From contig NZ_CP095864.1 in NCBI RefSeq assembly GCF_023100845.1, positions 2,418,001 to 2,482,000 on the forward strand: a stretch of 64,000 nucleotides of DNA, given 5' to 3'. The stretch comes from Gordonia sp. PP30 (lineage in GTDB: Bacteria; Actinomycetota; Actinomycetes; Mycobacteriales; Mycobacteriaceae). Shown piece by piece: positions 18,059 to 30,160 of this stretch. Positions within the stretch are counted from its first letter, which is position 1, and each line of letters starts with the position of its first letter. The notes beneath the pieces were generated by a model. That model did not search any database and was not told the DNA's origin. It worked only from the letters and a program-made list of their open reading frames with translations. The translations under genes were made by a program, and so were the position numbers.

Positions 18059-18074
18059 CTGAACATACGTTCGA
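18059..18074 (-). promoter_or_regulatory. LexA (SOS) box upstream of recA
   Basis: Minus strand TCGAACGTATGTTCAG. The mycobacterial SOS consensus is TCGAAC-N4-GTTCGA; 10 of 12 defined bases match, including the invariant GAAC-N4-GTTC core. It is 137 bases upstream of the recA ATG and 25 bases from the DUF3046 stop. Confidence 0.7.
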
Positions 18075-18098
18075 TGGCAAGTCGACACGCCGAACCGG

Positions 18099-18293
18099 CT
18101 ACCAGTGGTCCCGGGGGACGTCGAAGTCGCGGCAGAGGGCGCGCCAGACGTCGCGGGGATCGACGCCGTCTTCGATGGCCTGGGCCCCGGTACGACCGCC
18201 CAGTTCCAGGATGGCGTGGTCGACCAGCATGGCGTCGGCCCGCAACCGGCCGAACTCGGTGTGCATGAATTCGGTGAACTCGGTCAGGCGCAC
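18099..18293 (-). CDS. DUF3046 protein
   Basis: 64-residue acidic protein (MRLTEFTEFMHTEFG ... ELGGRTGAQAIEDGVDPRDVWRALCRDFDVP), matching DUF3046, which in mycobacteria also sits next to recA (Rv2738c position). Function is unknown. The start is GTG 18293, overlapping the stop of the glycosyltransferase gene by 10 bases, so it is probably translated by coupling. The SOS box of recA lies just past its stop. Confidence 0.88.
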   Translation of the reverse strand: MRLTEFTEFMHTEFGRLRADAMLVDHAILELGGRTGAQAIEDGVDPRDVWRALCRDFDVPRDHW

Positions 18294-19537
18294 GACACTC
18301 CCCTTCTCGATTCGGTGAGGACCCGGTGCGCCAGCACCACCGGATCGGACACGTCCCGCCCGGTCCGTCCGATCGCCCGGGCCGCCGCCGCGTACGACTC
18401 GTCGCCCAGCACCCGGCGCACGGCCGCGGCCACCGCCTCCCGGGTCACCGGGCGCACCAATTCACCGGCCCCGGCTCGCCGCACCCGGCACGCCAGCTCC
18501 CACTGGTCGCCGCCGCCGGGCACGACGACGACCGGTACCCCCGCCGACAACGACTTCGCCAGCATTCCGTGTCCGCCCCCGCAGATCACCAGGTCAGCGC
18601 GGGTGAGCAGCCGGTCCTGCCGACCGAGGCCGGCGACCAGCCCGGCGGGCAGGCCGTCGCACCCGGCCGGCGGTTCCAGAGCCGAGTACACGACGCGCGG
18701 GCTCGCGCACCGATCGGCCGGCAGCAGCGGCCGGTCCGGCGACTCCGCACGCGGCGACGACTCCGCGCCGCCGGTCTCGCGCTGCAGATCGGCCAGGGCG
18801 CCGAGCGCGACCGGGGTCAGCTCGTCGCTGCCCGACGCGGCGGTCGACGGGCACACGACCACCAGCGGCGCGCTCCCCGGCGGGATCGTGAACTCGTCGT
18901 CGGTGGGTTCGAAGAACTGCGGGCCGATCAGGTGGGTGCGCTCCGGCCAGTCCGGACGCGGCACCTCCAGGCCGGGCAGCGTGGCCACGAATCGCGCGGT
19001 CGGCCGGCTCTGGGCGGACAGACCGATCGCGGCGCGGGCGCGCCGTCGCTGGACCCGGCCCTTGCGCTCGGCCGGGGCGCTCAGCGCACGGAGGACGCCG
19101 TCGCGAAGCCTCCCGCGCGCGCCGCTTCCGGCGTCGAGGCCGGAGCCGATCGGCGGCAGGCCGCGCGACTGGTCGTAGAGCGGATGGGCGGAGAGTTCGA
19201 TCCAGGGCAGCCCGGTCAGTTCGGCGGCCCAGCCACCGGCCAGGGTGATCGCGTCGCCGATCACCAGGTCGACACCGTCGAGCGCGAGCCGCGGAGCCAG
19301 TTCGAGCGCCATCCGCGCGGCGCGTGTGCTCAGTTTGGCGCCGGCGTCGGCGTCGTCCTCGTCGTCCCGGGCGGCCAGCCCGGGCAGTTCCCGCACCGTC
19401 AGGCCGCGGCGCAGAGCCGCCTCGCGCCAGCGGGTGCCGGTGTACACGACCGTCTGGTCCCCGGCGGCGGCGAACGCCGCGGCCAGCCCGAGAGCGGCGA
19501 AGGCGTGGCCGGCATCGGAGCCGGCCACGAAGGCCAC
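18284..19537 (-). CDS. MGT-type glycosyltransferase (Rv2739c-like)
   Basis: 417 residues. GT-B fold related to macrolide/UDP-glycosyltransferases. N-terminal half: VAFVAGSDAGHAFAALGLAAAFAAAGDQTVVYTG, the hallmark first Rossmann unit. C-terminal donor site: LVICGGGHGMLAKSLSAGVPVVVVPGGGDQWELACRV, with the usual H-G-M-x-x-x-x-x-x-G-V-P pattern. The acceptor is unknown. GTG 19537 lies 5 bases after the pspA stop; a longer open frame continues to 20314 but only as a shadow of pspA. It occupies the place of Rv2739c. Confidence 0.87.
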   Translation of the reverse strand: MAFVAGSDAGHAFAALGLAAAFAAAGDQTVVYTGTRWREAALRRGLTVRELPGLAARDDEDDADAGAKLSTRAARMALELAPRLALDGVDLVIGDAITLAGGWAAELTGLPWIELSAHPLYDQSRGLPPIGSGLDAGSGARGRLRDGVLRALSAPAERKGRVQRRRARAAIGLSAQSRPTARFVATLPGLEVPRPDWPERTHLIGPQFFEPTDDEFTIPPGSAPLVVVCPSTAASGSDELTPVALGALADLQRETGGAESSPRAESPDRPLLPADRCASPRVVYSALEPPAGCDGLPAGLVAGLGRQDRLLTRADLVICGGGHGMLAKSLSAGVPVVVVPGGGDQWELACRVRRAGAGELVRPVTREAVAAAVRRVLGDESYAAAARAIGRTGRDVSDPVVLAHRVLTESRRGVSCA

Positions 19538-19542
19538 ACGGC

Positions 19543-20337
19543 TCAGTTCGGTGCCTGCCCCGGCTGGCGCTGAGCGGCCGCGGCGTCGTTGATCTGTCCC
19601 TGCGCGGGCGGGGCCGGCAGGCTCATGCTGGCGCGGATCTCCTCCAGCCGAGCGTGCCCGGCCATCTGCACGCTGGCCTGCTCCACCTCGGCCATCCGGC
19701 CGGCGACGCTGTCCTTGGCCAGCTCGGCCGAGCCCAGGGCGTTGGCGTAGCGGCGCTCGATCTTGTCGCGCACCTGATCCAGGCTCGGGGTGTTCCCGGG
19801 GGCCGTCAGCTCGGTCATCTGGTTGAGCGAGGCGCTGACCTGCTCCTGCATCTTCGCCTGCTCCAGCTGGCTGAGCAGCTTGGAGCGCTCCTGCAGCTTG
19901 CCCTGCAGCGCCACCGCGTTGCGCTCGACGGCCTGCTTGGCCGACTGCGCCGCGGTGAGCGACTGGTCGTGCAGCACCTTCAGGTCTTCGACGTTCTGCT
20001 CGGCGGTGACCAGCTGCGCGGCGAAGGCCTCGGCGGCGTTGGTGTACTCGTTCGCCTTGCGGGTGTCCCCCGCGGCGGCGGCCTGGTCGGCGAGGGTAAG
20101 CGCCTGGCGGGTGTTGCCCTGCAGCTTCTCGATGTCCTCGAGCTGCCGGTTCAGCCGCATCTCCAGCTGACGCTGGTTGCCGATGACGGCGGCGGCCTGC
20201 TTCGACAGCGCCTCGTGCTGGCGCTGGGCGTCCTCGATCGCCTGCTGGATCTGGATTCGCGGATCGGCGCGCTGATCGATGGTGTCGTTGCCCCATGCGG
20301 TCATGTAGCGCCACAGCTTCACGAACGGATTCGCCAT
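19543..20337 (-). CDS. pspA: PspA/IM30 (35-kDa antigen) family envelope-stress protein
   Basis: 264 residues, almost entirely helical coiled coil after [31 protein letters not shown], the family's N-terminal amphipathic region that contacts membranes. It corresponds to Rv2744c. It lies 50 bases downstream of clgR on the same strand, as in mycobacteria, where ClgR and PspA form a membrane-stress circuit. Here the next gene is a glycosyltransferase, and the two small membrane-associated partners of the mycobacterial operon (Rv2743c, Rv2742c) are absent. Ribosome binding site AGGGAAGA precedes ATG 20337. Confidence 0.93.
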   Translation of the reverse strand: MANPFVKLWRYMTAWGNDTIDQRADPRIQIQQAIEDAQRQHEALSKQAAAVIGNQRQLEMRLNRQLEDIEKLQGNTRQALTLADQAAAAGDTRKANEYTNAAEAFAAQLVTAEQNVEDLKVLHDQSLTAAQSAKQAVERNAVALQGKLQERSKLLSQLEQAKMQEQVSASLNQMTELTAPGNTPSLDQVRDKIERRYANALGSAELAKDSVAGRMAEVEQASVQMAGHARLEEIRASMSLPAPPAQGQINDAAAAQRQPGQAPN

Positions 20338-20387
20338 CTTCTCGATTCTTCCCTTGCGGTGAGTGCGGACAGACTTCGATACCGGGC

Positions 20388-20708
20388 TCAGGCCGCGGCG
20401 AGGGCTCCGGTGGCCGGGACCGGCGCCTCGGTAGGCAGCACCTCGATGACCGGCGGCGTCATGACGTGGCCGACCTGGGTGAGCACCGCGCCGACCGGAA
20501 TCTCCAGCGCATCGCAGATGGCGGCCAGGAGTTCACTGGACGCCTCCTTCTGCCCGCGCTCGACCTCGGACAGGTACCCCAGCGACACCCGTGCCGAGGT
20601 CGAGACCTCACGCAGCGTCCGCCCCTGGTCCGTACGCAGCCGGCGCAGTTCGTCGCCGAGCGCCTCACGCAGCAACAGTGCCAACGACCACTCCTTCTCG
20701 CCTCGCAT
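20388..20708 (-). CDS. clgR: XRE-family regulator ClgR/ClpR
   Basis: 106 residues. The helix-turn-helix at about 14-70 contains [19 protein letters not shown] and [21 protein letters not shown], the ClgR signature. ClgR activates clp protease genes and, in mycobacteria, pspA and RecA-NDp promoters. The protein ends LAAA, resembling the hydrophobic C-terminal degron by which ClgR is destroyed by Clp proteases in other actinobacteria. A TAGGGT hexamer lies 17 bases before the ATG. The first gene of clgR-pspA-glycosyltransferase-DUF3046. Confidence 0.93.
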   Translation of the reverse strand: MRGEKEWSLALLLREALGDELRRLRTDQGRTLREVSTSARVSLGYLSEVERGQKEASSELLAAICDALEIPVGAVLTQVGHVMTPPVIEVLPTEAPVPATGALAAA

Positions 20709-20831
20709 CGTCGTAGTTGCCGTCGACCCTATCCGAATTCGGCGCCGTGCGCCGCCGGGGGTCCGGCAGTCCGAACAGGTACAACTCCGATCCGGTCACC
20801 GCTATTCCCGCCCGGCCGCGACGTCCGGCGC

Positions 20832-21425
20832 TCAGTCCCGGGCCGTCCGCCGCAGCACCACGGCCCGCCAGACGTAGTCCAGCCCGGTCACGATCGTCAC
20901 CGCGACGGCCACATACAGGATCCACAGCGCGATGTCCTGCGCCAGTCCGTGCAGCGGCAGCACCAGCAGGCCGATACCGATCGACTGCAGCAGCGTCTTG
21001 AGCTTCCCGCCCTGACTGGCCGCGATCACACCGTGCCGCACCACCCAGAACCGCAGCAGGGTCACCCCGATCTCCCGCACCAGGATCACTGCGGTGACCC
21101 ACCACGGCACCACATCCAGGATCGACAGACCGAGCAGCGCCGCACCGATGAGCGCCTTGTCGGCGATCGGATCGGCGAGTTTGCCGAATTCGGTGACCAG
21201 ACCCCAGGACCGCGCGATGCGGCCGTCGAGCTGATCGGTGAACGCCGCCACGGCGAACACCACGAACGCCGCGATGCGCCAGGCGGTCGATTGGCCGTCG
21301 GCGACGAACAGCAGCACCACGAACACCGGCACCAAGACGATCCGGAACACCGTGAGCCCGTTCGCCAGGTTGACCACGGGTACCGCCTTGAGCGGCGCCT
21401 GGGTGTGCGGCACGGGTTCGGTCAC
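20832..21425 (-). CDS. pgsA: CDP-diacylglycerol--glycerol-3-phosphate 3-phosphatidyltransferase
   Basis: 197 residues. Makes phosphatidylglycerol-phosphate. The CDP-alcohol phosphotransferase signature is present as DQLDGRIAR followed by GKLADPIADK, giving D-x2-D-G-x2-A-R-x8-G-x3-D-x3-D. Four or five membrane segments follow. GTG 21425 was chosen: TAGGCT sits 7 bases upstream, and the protein then begins just before the first membrane helix. The frame runs on to 21605 but that would overlap the divergent argA gene. Located between clgR and argA exactly as mycobacterial pgsA3. Confidence 0.95.
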   Translation of the reverse strand: MTEPVPHTQAPLKAVPVVNLANGLTVFRIVLVPVFVVLLFVADGQSTAWRIAAFVVFAVAAFTDQLDGRIARSWGLVTEFGKLADPIADKALIGAALLGLSILDVVPWWVTAVILVREIGVTLLRFWVVRHGVIAASQGGKLKTLLQSIGIGLLVLPLHGLAQDIALWILYVAVAVTIVTGLDYVWRAVVLRRTARD

Positions 21426-21432
21426 GCTCGCC

Positions 21433-21438
21433 AGCCTA
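21433..21438 (-). promoter_or_regulatory. -10 element of pgsA (leaderless)
   Basis: Minus-strand TAGGCT, 7 bases before GTG 21425. Back to back with the argA element at 21488-21493. Confidence 0.5.
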
Positions 21439-21487
21439 TCGGGCACGGTCGCGGCCTGTCGTCGCGGGCACGCCGGACGGCGAGGAC

Positions 21488-21493
21488 TATCGT
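21488..21493 (+). promoter_or_regulatory. -10 element of the argA-type gene
   Basis: TATCGT, 8 bases before ATG 21502, with no ribosome binding site between. Confidence 0.4.
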
Positions 21494-21501
21494 GGTCTGT
21501 C

Positions 21502-22047
21502 ATGTCCACTGCGCTTCCGGCCGAGCATCCCGCCGACGACGGCGAGCCGATCGTCCGCCGTGCACGCACCTCGGACGTCCCACGCATCAAGGAACTGATC
21601 GACATCTACGCCGGCCGGATCCTCCTGGGAAAGAACCTGGTCACCCTCTACGAGTCGGTCCAGGAGTTCTGGGTGGTGGAACTGGCCGACGACGGCGGGC
21701 GCCGCGTCGTCGGCTGCGGGGCGCTGCACGTCATGTGGGACGACCTCGGCGAGGTCCGCACCGTCGCCGTCGACCCTGCCGTCGCGGGCCGGGGCATCGG
21801 TCACCGGCTGGTGGCCAAGCTGCTCGACGTCGCCCGCGACCTCGAGCTCGACCGGGTGTTCGTCCTCACCTTCGAGGTGGACTTCTTCGCCCGGCACGGG
21901 TTCGCCGAGATCGAGGGCACCCCGGTGACGCACCAGGTGTACGAGGAGATGTGCCGGTCGTACGACACCGGTGTCGCCGAGTTCCTGGACCTGAGCTTCG
22001 TCAAACCCAACACGCTCGGGAACACCCGCATGCTCGCCTATCTGTAG
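21502..22047 (+). CDS. argA: N-acetylglutamate synthase (GNAT, short ArgA type)
   Basis: 181 residues. GNAT fold: IVRRARTSDVPRIKELID at the N-terminus, acetyl-CoA site VAGRGIGHRLV (R-G-x-G-x-G/H pattern), and the C-terminal segment FVKPNTLGNTRMLAYL. Length and position (divergent from pgsA) match Rv2747, the short L-glutamate N-acetyltransferase starting arginine synthesis in mycobacteria. Assignment to ArgA therefore leans on synteny. The start was set at ATG 21502; upstream codons in frame are within the pgsA coding region. Confidence 0.88.
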   Translation: MSTALPAEHPADDGEPIVRRARTSDVPRIKELIDIYAGRILLGKNLVTLYESVQEFWVVELADDGGRRVVGCGALHVMWDDLGEVRTVAVDPAVAGRGIGHRLVAKLLDVARDLELDRVFVLTFEVDFFARHGFAEIEGTPVTHQVYEEMCRSYDTGVAEFLDLSFVKPNTLGNTRMLAYL

Positions 22048-22051
22048 GCCG

Positions 22052-22057
22052 TAAGGT
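22052..22057 (+). promoter_or_regulatory. -10 element of the YciI-like gene (leaderless)
   Basis: TAAGGT, 6 bases before ATG 22064, directly after the argA stop. This gives the small gene a promoter of its own. Confidence 0.5.
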
Positions 22058-22063
22058 CATCCC

Positions 22064-22345
22064 ATGCCCAAGTACGTCGCCGAATACACCTACCTGCCCG
22101 ACACCGCCGCGCTGCGCGACGAGCACCGCCCCGCGCACCGGCTCTGGCTGCACGACGGCCACGAGGCCGGGATCGTCCTCGCCGTCGGTGCCTTCGCCGA
22201 CGGCAGCGGCGCCCTCGTCATCGTGAACGCCGACGACGCGGAGGCCGCCGCCGAGGTGCTGGCCCACGACCCGTTCGCCCTCGTCGGTGCGATCGACGAG
22301 ACCCGCGTGCGGGAGTGGAACTGCCTGTACGGCCCCTTCGCCTGA
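22064..22345 (+). CDS. YciI-family small protein
   Basis: 93 residues, ferredoxin-like alpha/beta YciI fold: KYVAEYTYLPDTAALRDEHRPAHRLWL, then AVGAFADGSGALVIVNADDAEAAAEVLAHDPFALVGAIDETRVREW, with the conserved H-x-D-G and DPF motifs. The family's chemistry is mostly unknown (one relative acts as a dehalogenase). It begins 16 bases after argA but has its own -10 hexamer. Its stop (TGA) abuts the stop of the convergent TerC gene (TGATCA). Confidence 0.88.
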   Translation: MPKYVAEYTYLPDTAALRDEHRPAHRLWLHDGHEAGIVLAVGAFADGSGALVIVNADDAEAAAEVLAHDPFALVGAIDETRVREWNCLYGPFA

Positions 22346-23326
22346 TCAGGTCCGGGCGCGGCGGCGGCTGACCACCAGGCTGGCCACCGTCGTGACCAGC
22401 AGTGTGGCGCCGATGACACCCAGGCTGAGCGGCGTGGAGATCTCCGGCACGTGCACCGGGGCGCCGCCGTTGATGAAGCCGAGCGTGTTCTCGTGCAGGG
22501 CGTGCAGGACCAGCTTGACGCCGATGAACGCCAGGATCAGCGACAGCCCGTACGACAGGTAGATCAGCTCGTCGAGCAGGCCGCCGAGCAGGAAGTACAG
22601 CTGGCGCAGGCCCATCAGGGCGAAGGCGTTGGCGGTGAACACCAGGTACGGCTGCTGGGTGAGCCCGTAGATCGCCGGGATCGAGTCGAGTGCGAAGAGC
22701 ACGTCGGTGAATCCGATGACGATCAGCACCACCAGCAGGGGCGTCACATAGCGCTTGCCGTCGATCCGGGTGACCAGCTTGTCGCCGTCGTAGGAGTCGG
22801 TGGTCCGCAGGAAACGCTTGGCGAAGCGCTCGATCCGGCCCTCCCGCTCCCGCTCGTGCTCCACCGGCTCTTCGCTCTCGGTGAGGAGTTTGACGGCGGT
22901 GAGGATCAGGAACAGGCCGAACAGGTAGAACACCCAGCTGTACGCGGAGATCGCGGCCGCGCCGACGGCGATGAACGCGCCGCGCATGACCAGCGCCATC
23001 ACGATGCCGAGGAGCAGCACCTTCTGCTGGTAGATCCGCGGCACCATGAACTTGGCCATGATGATGACGAAGACGAAGAGGTTGTCGACCGACAGGGCCT
23101 TCTCGGTGACGAATCCGGCGAAGTACTCACCGCCGTAGGTGCCGCCCCATCTCCACCAGACGAATCCGCCGAAGGCGAGCGCGAGGCTGATGTAGACGGC
23201 CGACCAGAACCCGGATTCGCGGAGCGTCGGTTCGTGCGGCACCCGCACGTGGGAGAAGAAATCGAAGACGAACAACCCGATGATCACCGCGCAGGTGATC
23301 ACCCAGGTGAGAACAGAGACATCCAT
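22346..23326 (-). CDS. TerC/Alx-family integral membrane protein (probable Mn2+ exporter)
   Basis: 326 residues, about nine membrane segments. TerC features: FVTEKALSVDNLFVF (segment 3, with the conserved E/K and DN pair) and FTDVLFALDSIPAI (conserved DS). These acidic residues are implicated in metal transport in Alx/TerC/MeeF proteins, several of which export or deliver manganese. A cytoplasmic acidic loop (ESEEPVEHEREREGRIERFAK) lies mid-protein. ATG 23326 has ribosome binding site GGAGG and is preceded by a yybP-ykoY-type Mn2+ riboswitch, which strongly supports a manganese role over tellurite resistance. Confidence 0.93.
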   Translation of the reverse strand: MDVSVLTWVITCAVIIGLFVFDFFSHVRVPHEPTLRESGFWSAVYISLALAFGGFVWWRWGGTYGGEYFAGFVTEKALSVDNLFVFVIIMAKFMVPRIYQQKVLLLGIVMALVMRGAFIAVGAAAISAYSWVFYLFGLFLILTAVKLLTESEEPVEHEREREGRIERFAKRFLRTTDSYDGDKLVTRIDGKRYVTPLLVVLIVIGFTDVLFALDSIPAIYGLTQQPYLVFTANAFALMGLRQLYFLLGGLLDELIYLSYGLSLILAFIGVKLVLHALHENTLGFINGGAPVHVPEISTPLSLGVIGATLLVTTVASLVVSRRRART

Positions 23327-23331
23327 GCCGA

Positions 23332-23370
23332 ACCTCCAGCGCGCAACACTAAGGAAGCGATGCTGGAGGT
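23332..23370 (-). promoter_or_regulatory. Shine-Dalgarno-sequestering stem of the TerC riboswitch
   Basis: ACCTCCAGC (23370-23362, minus strand) is the exact complement of GCTGGAGGT (23340-23332), which holds the ribosome binding site of the TerC gene; loop 21 bases. The same CCTCC is also the 3' strand of aptamer stem P1, so the two pairings exclude each other. Confidence 0.7.
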
Positions 23371-23490
23371 CTCTCCCGTCCGCCCGAGGCGGACCGACGT
23401 CCCGGGCGCCGCGGTTCCGGAGTGATCGGCACTCCGGGCCCACGCCGCCGTATTGACGAGAGCGTCGTGAAGGGGATACTCCCCTCCTGA
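23361..23490 (-). promoter_or_regulatory. yybP-ykoY (manganese) riboswitch
   Basis: The minus-strand leader contains the three hallmark blocks in order: GGAGGGGAGTA (P1 5' strand plus L1), CGTCAATACGG (L3) and GAGAGACCTCC (3' strand of P1). P1 pairs GGAGG with CCTCC. Between them are perfect hairpins, CCGGAGTG/CACTCCGG (23417-23437) and GTCCGCC/GGCGGAC (23378-23394). The element ends 35 bases before the TerC start codon. Mn2+ binding would hold P1 closed and release the ribosome binding site. Confidence 0.85.
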
Positions 23491-23491
23491 T

Positions 23492-23514
23492 CGTGAGGGC
23501 CAGTCTACCTCACG
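23492..23514 (-). promoter_or_regulatory. Promoter of the TerC gene inside an inverted repeat
   Basis: TAGACT (23507-23502, minus strand) is a -10 that would start transcription near 23495, just before the aptamer. It lies in the centre of a perfect 7-bp inverted repeat CGTGAGG/CCTCACG that begins on the base after the ftsK stop. The repeat could be an operator or an ftsK terminator. Confidence 0.45.
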
Positions 23515-26397
<2,883 letters not shown>

Positions 26398-26403
26398 GCG
26401 CTC

Positions 26404-26409
26404 AGCCTA
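26404..26409 (-). promoter_or_regulatory. -10 element of ftsK (leaderless)
   Basis: Minus-strand TAGGCT, 6 bases before ATG 26397. Confidence 0.5.
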
Positions 26410-26469
26410 GTGCCTCTGCGCCACACCAGTCACACCCGCCTCAGGCGCGTCGGGGCCGTGTCGAAGTTG

Positions 26470-28361
26470 TTACTCTCGCGGCAATTGCTGCCCGGCCGAC
26501 TCGACCTCCAGAACGGTCGGCACGATCATCGGCCGGCGCCGGTACTTCTGCGCCACCCAGCGGCCGACCGTGCGGCGGACACCCTGGGCGATCCGGTGCG
26601 CATCGGTCACCCCCTCGCTGGCCAGCTCGTCGAGCGCCTTGTCGACCAGTGCCGCCGCCTCGGAGAGCGCATCGGGATCGTCGGAGAATCCGCGACCGGA
26701 GATCTGCGGGGTGCTGACCGCCCGGCCGGTGTGCTCGTCGACCGCGACGGTGATCGAGATGAAGCCGCCCTCGCCGAGCACCAGGCGGTCCGACAGCGTC
26801 GAGTCACCGACGTCACCCACCGAATTGCCGTCGACATAGACGAAGCCGACCGGCACCTTGCCCGAGATGCGGGCCCGGCCGTCGATCAGGTCGACCGTGA
26901 CACCGTCTTCGGCGAGCACGATCCGGTCGGACGGCACCCCGGTCGCCTCGGCGAGCGCCGCGTTGGCCCGCAGGTGCCGCCATTCGCCGTGCACCGGCAT
27001 CGCGTTCGACGGCCGCACCGCGTTGTACAGGTACAGCAACTCGCCCGCCGACGCGTGACCGGAGACGTGCACCTTGGCGTTCTGCTGGGTGATCACCGTG
27101 GCTCCCCTCTTGGCCAGGCCGTTGACCACGGCGAACACCGAGTTCTCGTTGCCGGGGATCAGCGACGACGCCAGCACGACGAGGTCGTCGGCGCGGATGT
27201 TGATCTGCCTGTGCTCGCCGCGCGCCATGCGCGACAGCGCCGACAGCGGTTCGCCCTGCGAGCCGGTGGTGACCAGGACGATCTTGTCGTCGGGCAGGGC
27301 CGCGGCGGTGTCGATGTCGACCTCCACGCCCTCCGGGACGTCCAGATAGCCGAGGTCCTGGGCGATCTGCATGTTGCGGACCATCGACCGCCCGACGAAG
27401 GCGACGCGGCGGCCGTGCCGGTGCGCGACGTCGACGATCTGCTGGATGCGGTGCACGTGGCTCGCGAACGACGCCACGATCACCCGCTGCTGCGCCTTGC
27501 CGATCACCGTGTCGAGCACCCCGCCGATCTCGCGCTCGGGGGTGACGAAGCCGGGGACCTCGGCGTTGGTCGAATCGACCAGGAACAGATCGACGCCCTC
27601 ATCGCCGAGCCGGCTGAAGCCGGCCAGGTCGGTGAGGCGCTTGTCCAGCGGCAACTGGTCGAGCTTGATGTCGCCGGTGTGCAGCACCAGGCCCGCCGGA
27701 GTGCGGATGGCGACCGCGAGCGCGTCCGGAATAGAGTGGTTCACCGCAAAGAACTCGCAGTCGAAGGGCCCGAAGGGCTGGCGGTCGCCCTCCCGGACCT
27801 CGATCAGCTTGGGACGCAGCCGATGCTCGCGGCATTTCGCGGCGACCAGCGCGAGGGTGAACTTGGAGCCGACGACCGGGATGTCGGCGCGCAGCCGGAG
27901 CAGGAACGGCACGGCGCCGATGTGATCCTCGTGCCCGTGGGTCAGGACGATCGCGTCGATGTCGCCGACCCGGTCCTCGATATACCGGAAGTCCGGGAGG
28001 ATCAGGTCGACGCCGGGCTGCTGATCCTCCGGGAACAGCACCCCGCAGTCGACGATCAGAAGGCGCCCGTCTGCACCATCCGGCCCGCTCGCTCCGCTCC
28101 CGGCGCCGAGTTCGAAGACGGTCATGTTGCGGCCGATCTCGCCGATGCCGCCGAGCGCGACGATGCGCAGCCCGTTCGGGGCCAGCGCCGGCGGATCGGG
28201 CAGCCGCTCGATCAGGTCGCCGGTGACGCCGATGCCGGTGGCCGCCTCGGCGGCCGGGTGCGGCTTGTCCTGCGTGGGATTCTCGGCCGCCGGGCGGGAC
28301 TCGGCGGGCGGGCCCGCCTTGCGTCCGGCACGACGACGGCTGCTGCGGCCGGGACCGGTCA

Positions 28362-28362
<1 letters not shown>
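26470..28362 (-). CDS. rnj: Ribonuclease J
   Basis: 630 residues. Metallo-beta-lactamase/beta-CASP ribonuclease with 5'-exo and endo activity. A disordered basic N-terminal extension (1-60) typical of actinobacteria precedes GGIGEIGRNM and the zinc motif HGHEDH (142-147), then NHSIPDAL, HTGDIKLD, the beta-CASP region SGHASAGELL and PVHGEWRH. Start ATG 28362 overlaps the dapA stop by one base (TGATG). Together with pnp this gives the window two core RNA-decay enzymes. dapA-rnj order is as in mycobacteria. Confidence 0.97.
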
Positions 28363-29306
<944 letters not shown>

Positions 29307-30056
29307 TCAGCCCTCGAACACGAACGGCGAGGTAGCGACCTCGGAACCGTCTGCCAGTTCGCTGATCTCGAAGTCGCCGAAGGCCGTCGGCGCCAGCCCC
29401 TGCAGCGCCCGCAGACACTCCACCGCGAGCTGCCGGATCTCGACGTCCGCGTGCTCGGTGGCCCGCATCCCGATGAAGTGCCGCCACGCGCGGTAGTTGC
29501 CGGTCACCACGATCCGCGTCTCGGTGGCGTTCGGCAGCACCGACCGGGCCGCCTGCCGCGCCTGCTTGCGCCGCAGGATCGCGTTGGGCACGTCGGCGAA
29601 CTTCTCCTCCAGCCCGGCCAGCAGTTCGTTGTACGCGGCCCGGCTCGCATCGGTGGCGGCGATGAAGAGCGCTTCGAGTTCGGCGTCGCCGCGGATCGCC
29701 GGCGGGGCGACCACGTCGGCGTCGCCCGACGGCACGAACCGCTGGGAGAGCTGCGAATAGGAGAAGTGGCGGTGCCGGATCAGCTCGTGCGTGCACGACC
29801 GGGAGATACCGGTGATGTAGAAGGTCGCGCTGGCGTGCTCGAACAGCGAGGTGTGCCCCACCTCCAGCACGTGCCGCAGATAGCCGGCGTTGCTGGCCGT
29901 CCGCGGGTTCGGCTTGTCCCAGCTCTCGTAGCAGGCGCGGCCGGCGAACTCGATGAGGGCCTCGCCGCCTTCCGCGTCGGTCGCCCACGGCACGTCCGGG
30001 ATGTCGAACGTGGTCGATGCGACCAGTTGCACGTTCAACGGGACCAGTTCCGCCAC
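29307..30056 (-). CDS. thyX: Flavin-dependent thymidylate synthase ThyX
   Basis: 249 residues. FAD-dependent dUMP methylation using methylene-tetrahydrofolate and NADPH, without producing dihydrofolate. The ThyX motif RHR-x2-S-x4-S-x-R is present as [13 protein letters not shown] (94-106), with the conserved [11 protein letters not shown] region near 170. GTG 30056 has a strong ribosome binding site (AAGGAGG) 11 bases upstream, unlike its leaderless neighbours. The classical ThyA lies 9 kb away; mycobacteria also keep both. Confidence 0.97.
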   Translation of the reverse strand: MAELVPLNVQLVASTTFDIPDVPWATDAEGGEALIEFAGRACYESWDKPNPRTASNAGYLRHVLEVGHTSLFEHASATFYITGISRSCTHELIRHRHFSYSQLSQRFVPSGDADVVAPPAIRGDAELEALFIAATDASRAAYNELLAGLEEKFADVPNAILRRKQARQAARSVLPNATETRIVVTGNYRAWRHFIGMRATEHADVEIRQLAVECLRALQGLAPTAFGDFEISELADGSEVATSPFVFEG

Positions 30057-30148
30057 AGTGCGACGCCTCCTTCGTGTTCCGCCCCGGACTCGACGCGGGA
30101 CCCGGGCTCATTGTCCCCGACGGCGGGCCGGCGTCGCACCGGACCCCA

Positions 30149-30154
30149 TACCCT
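30149..30154 (+). promoter_or_regulatory. -10 element of the PhnB-like gene (leaderless)
   Basis: TACCCT, 6 bases before ATG 30161. Confidence 0.5.
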
Positions 30155-30160
30155 GAGCGC

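Noticed and set aside
22346..23326. Tellurite resistance as the role of the TerC-family protein
   Set aside because: The upstream Mn2+ riboswitch points to manganese; no other ter genes are nearby.
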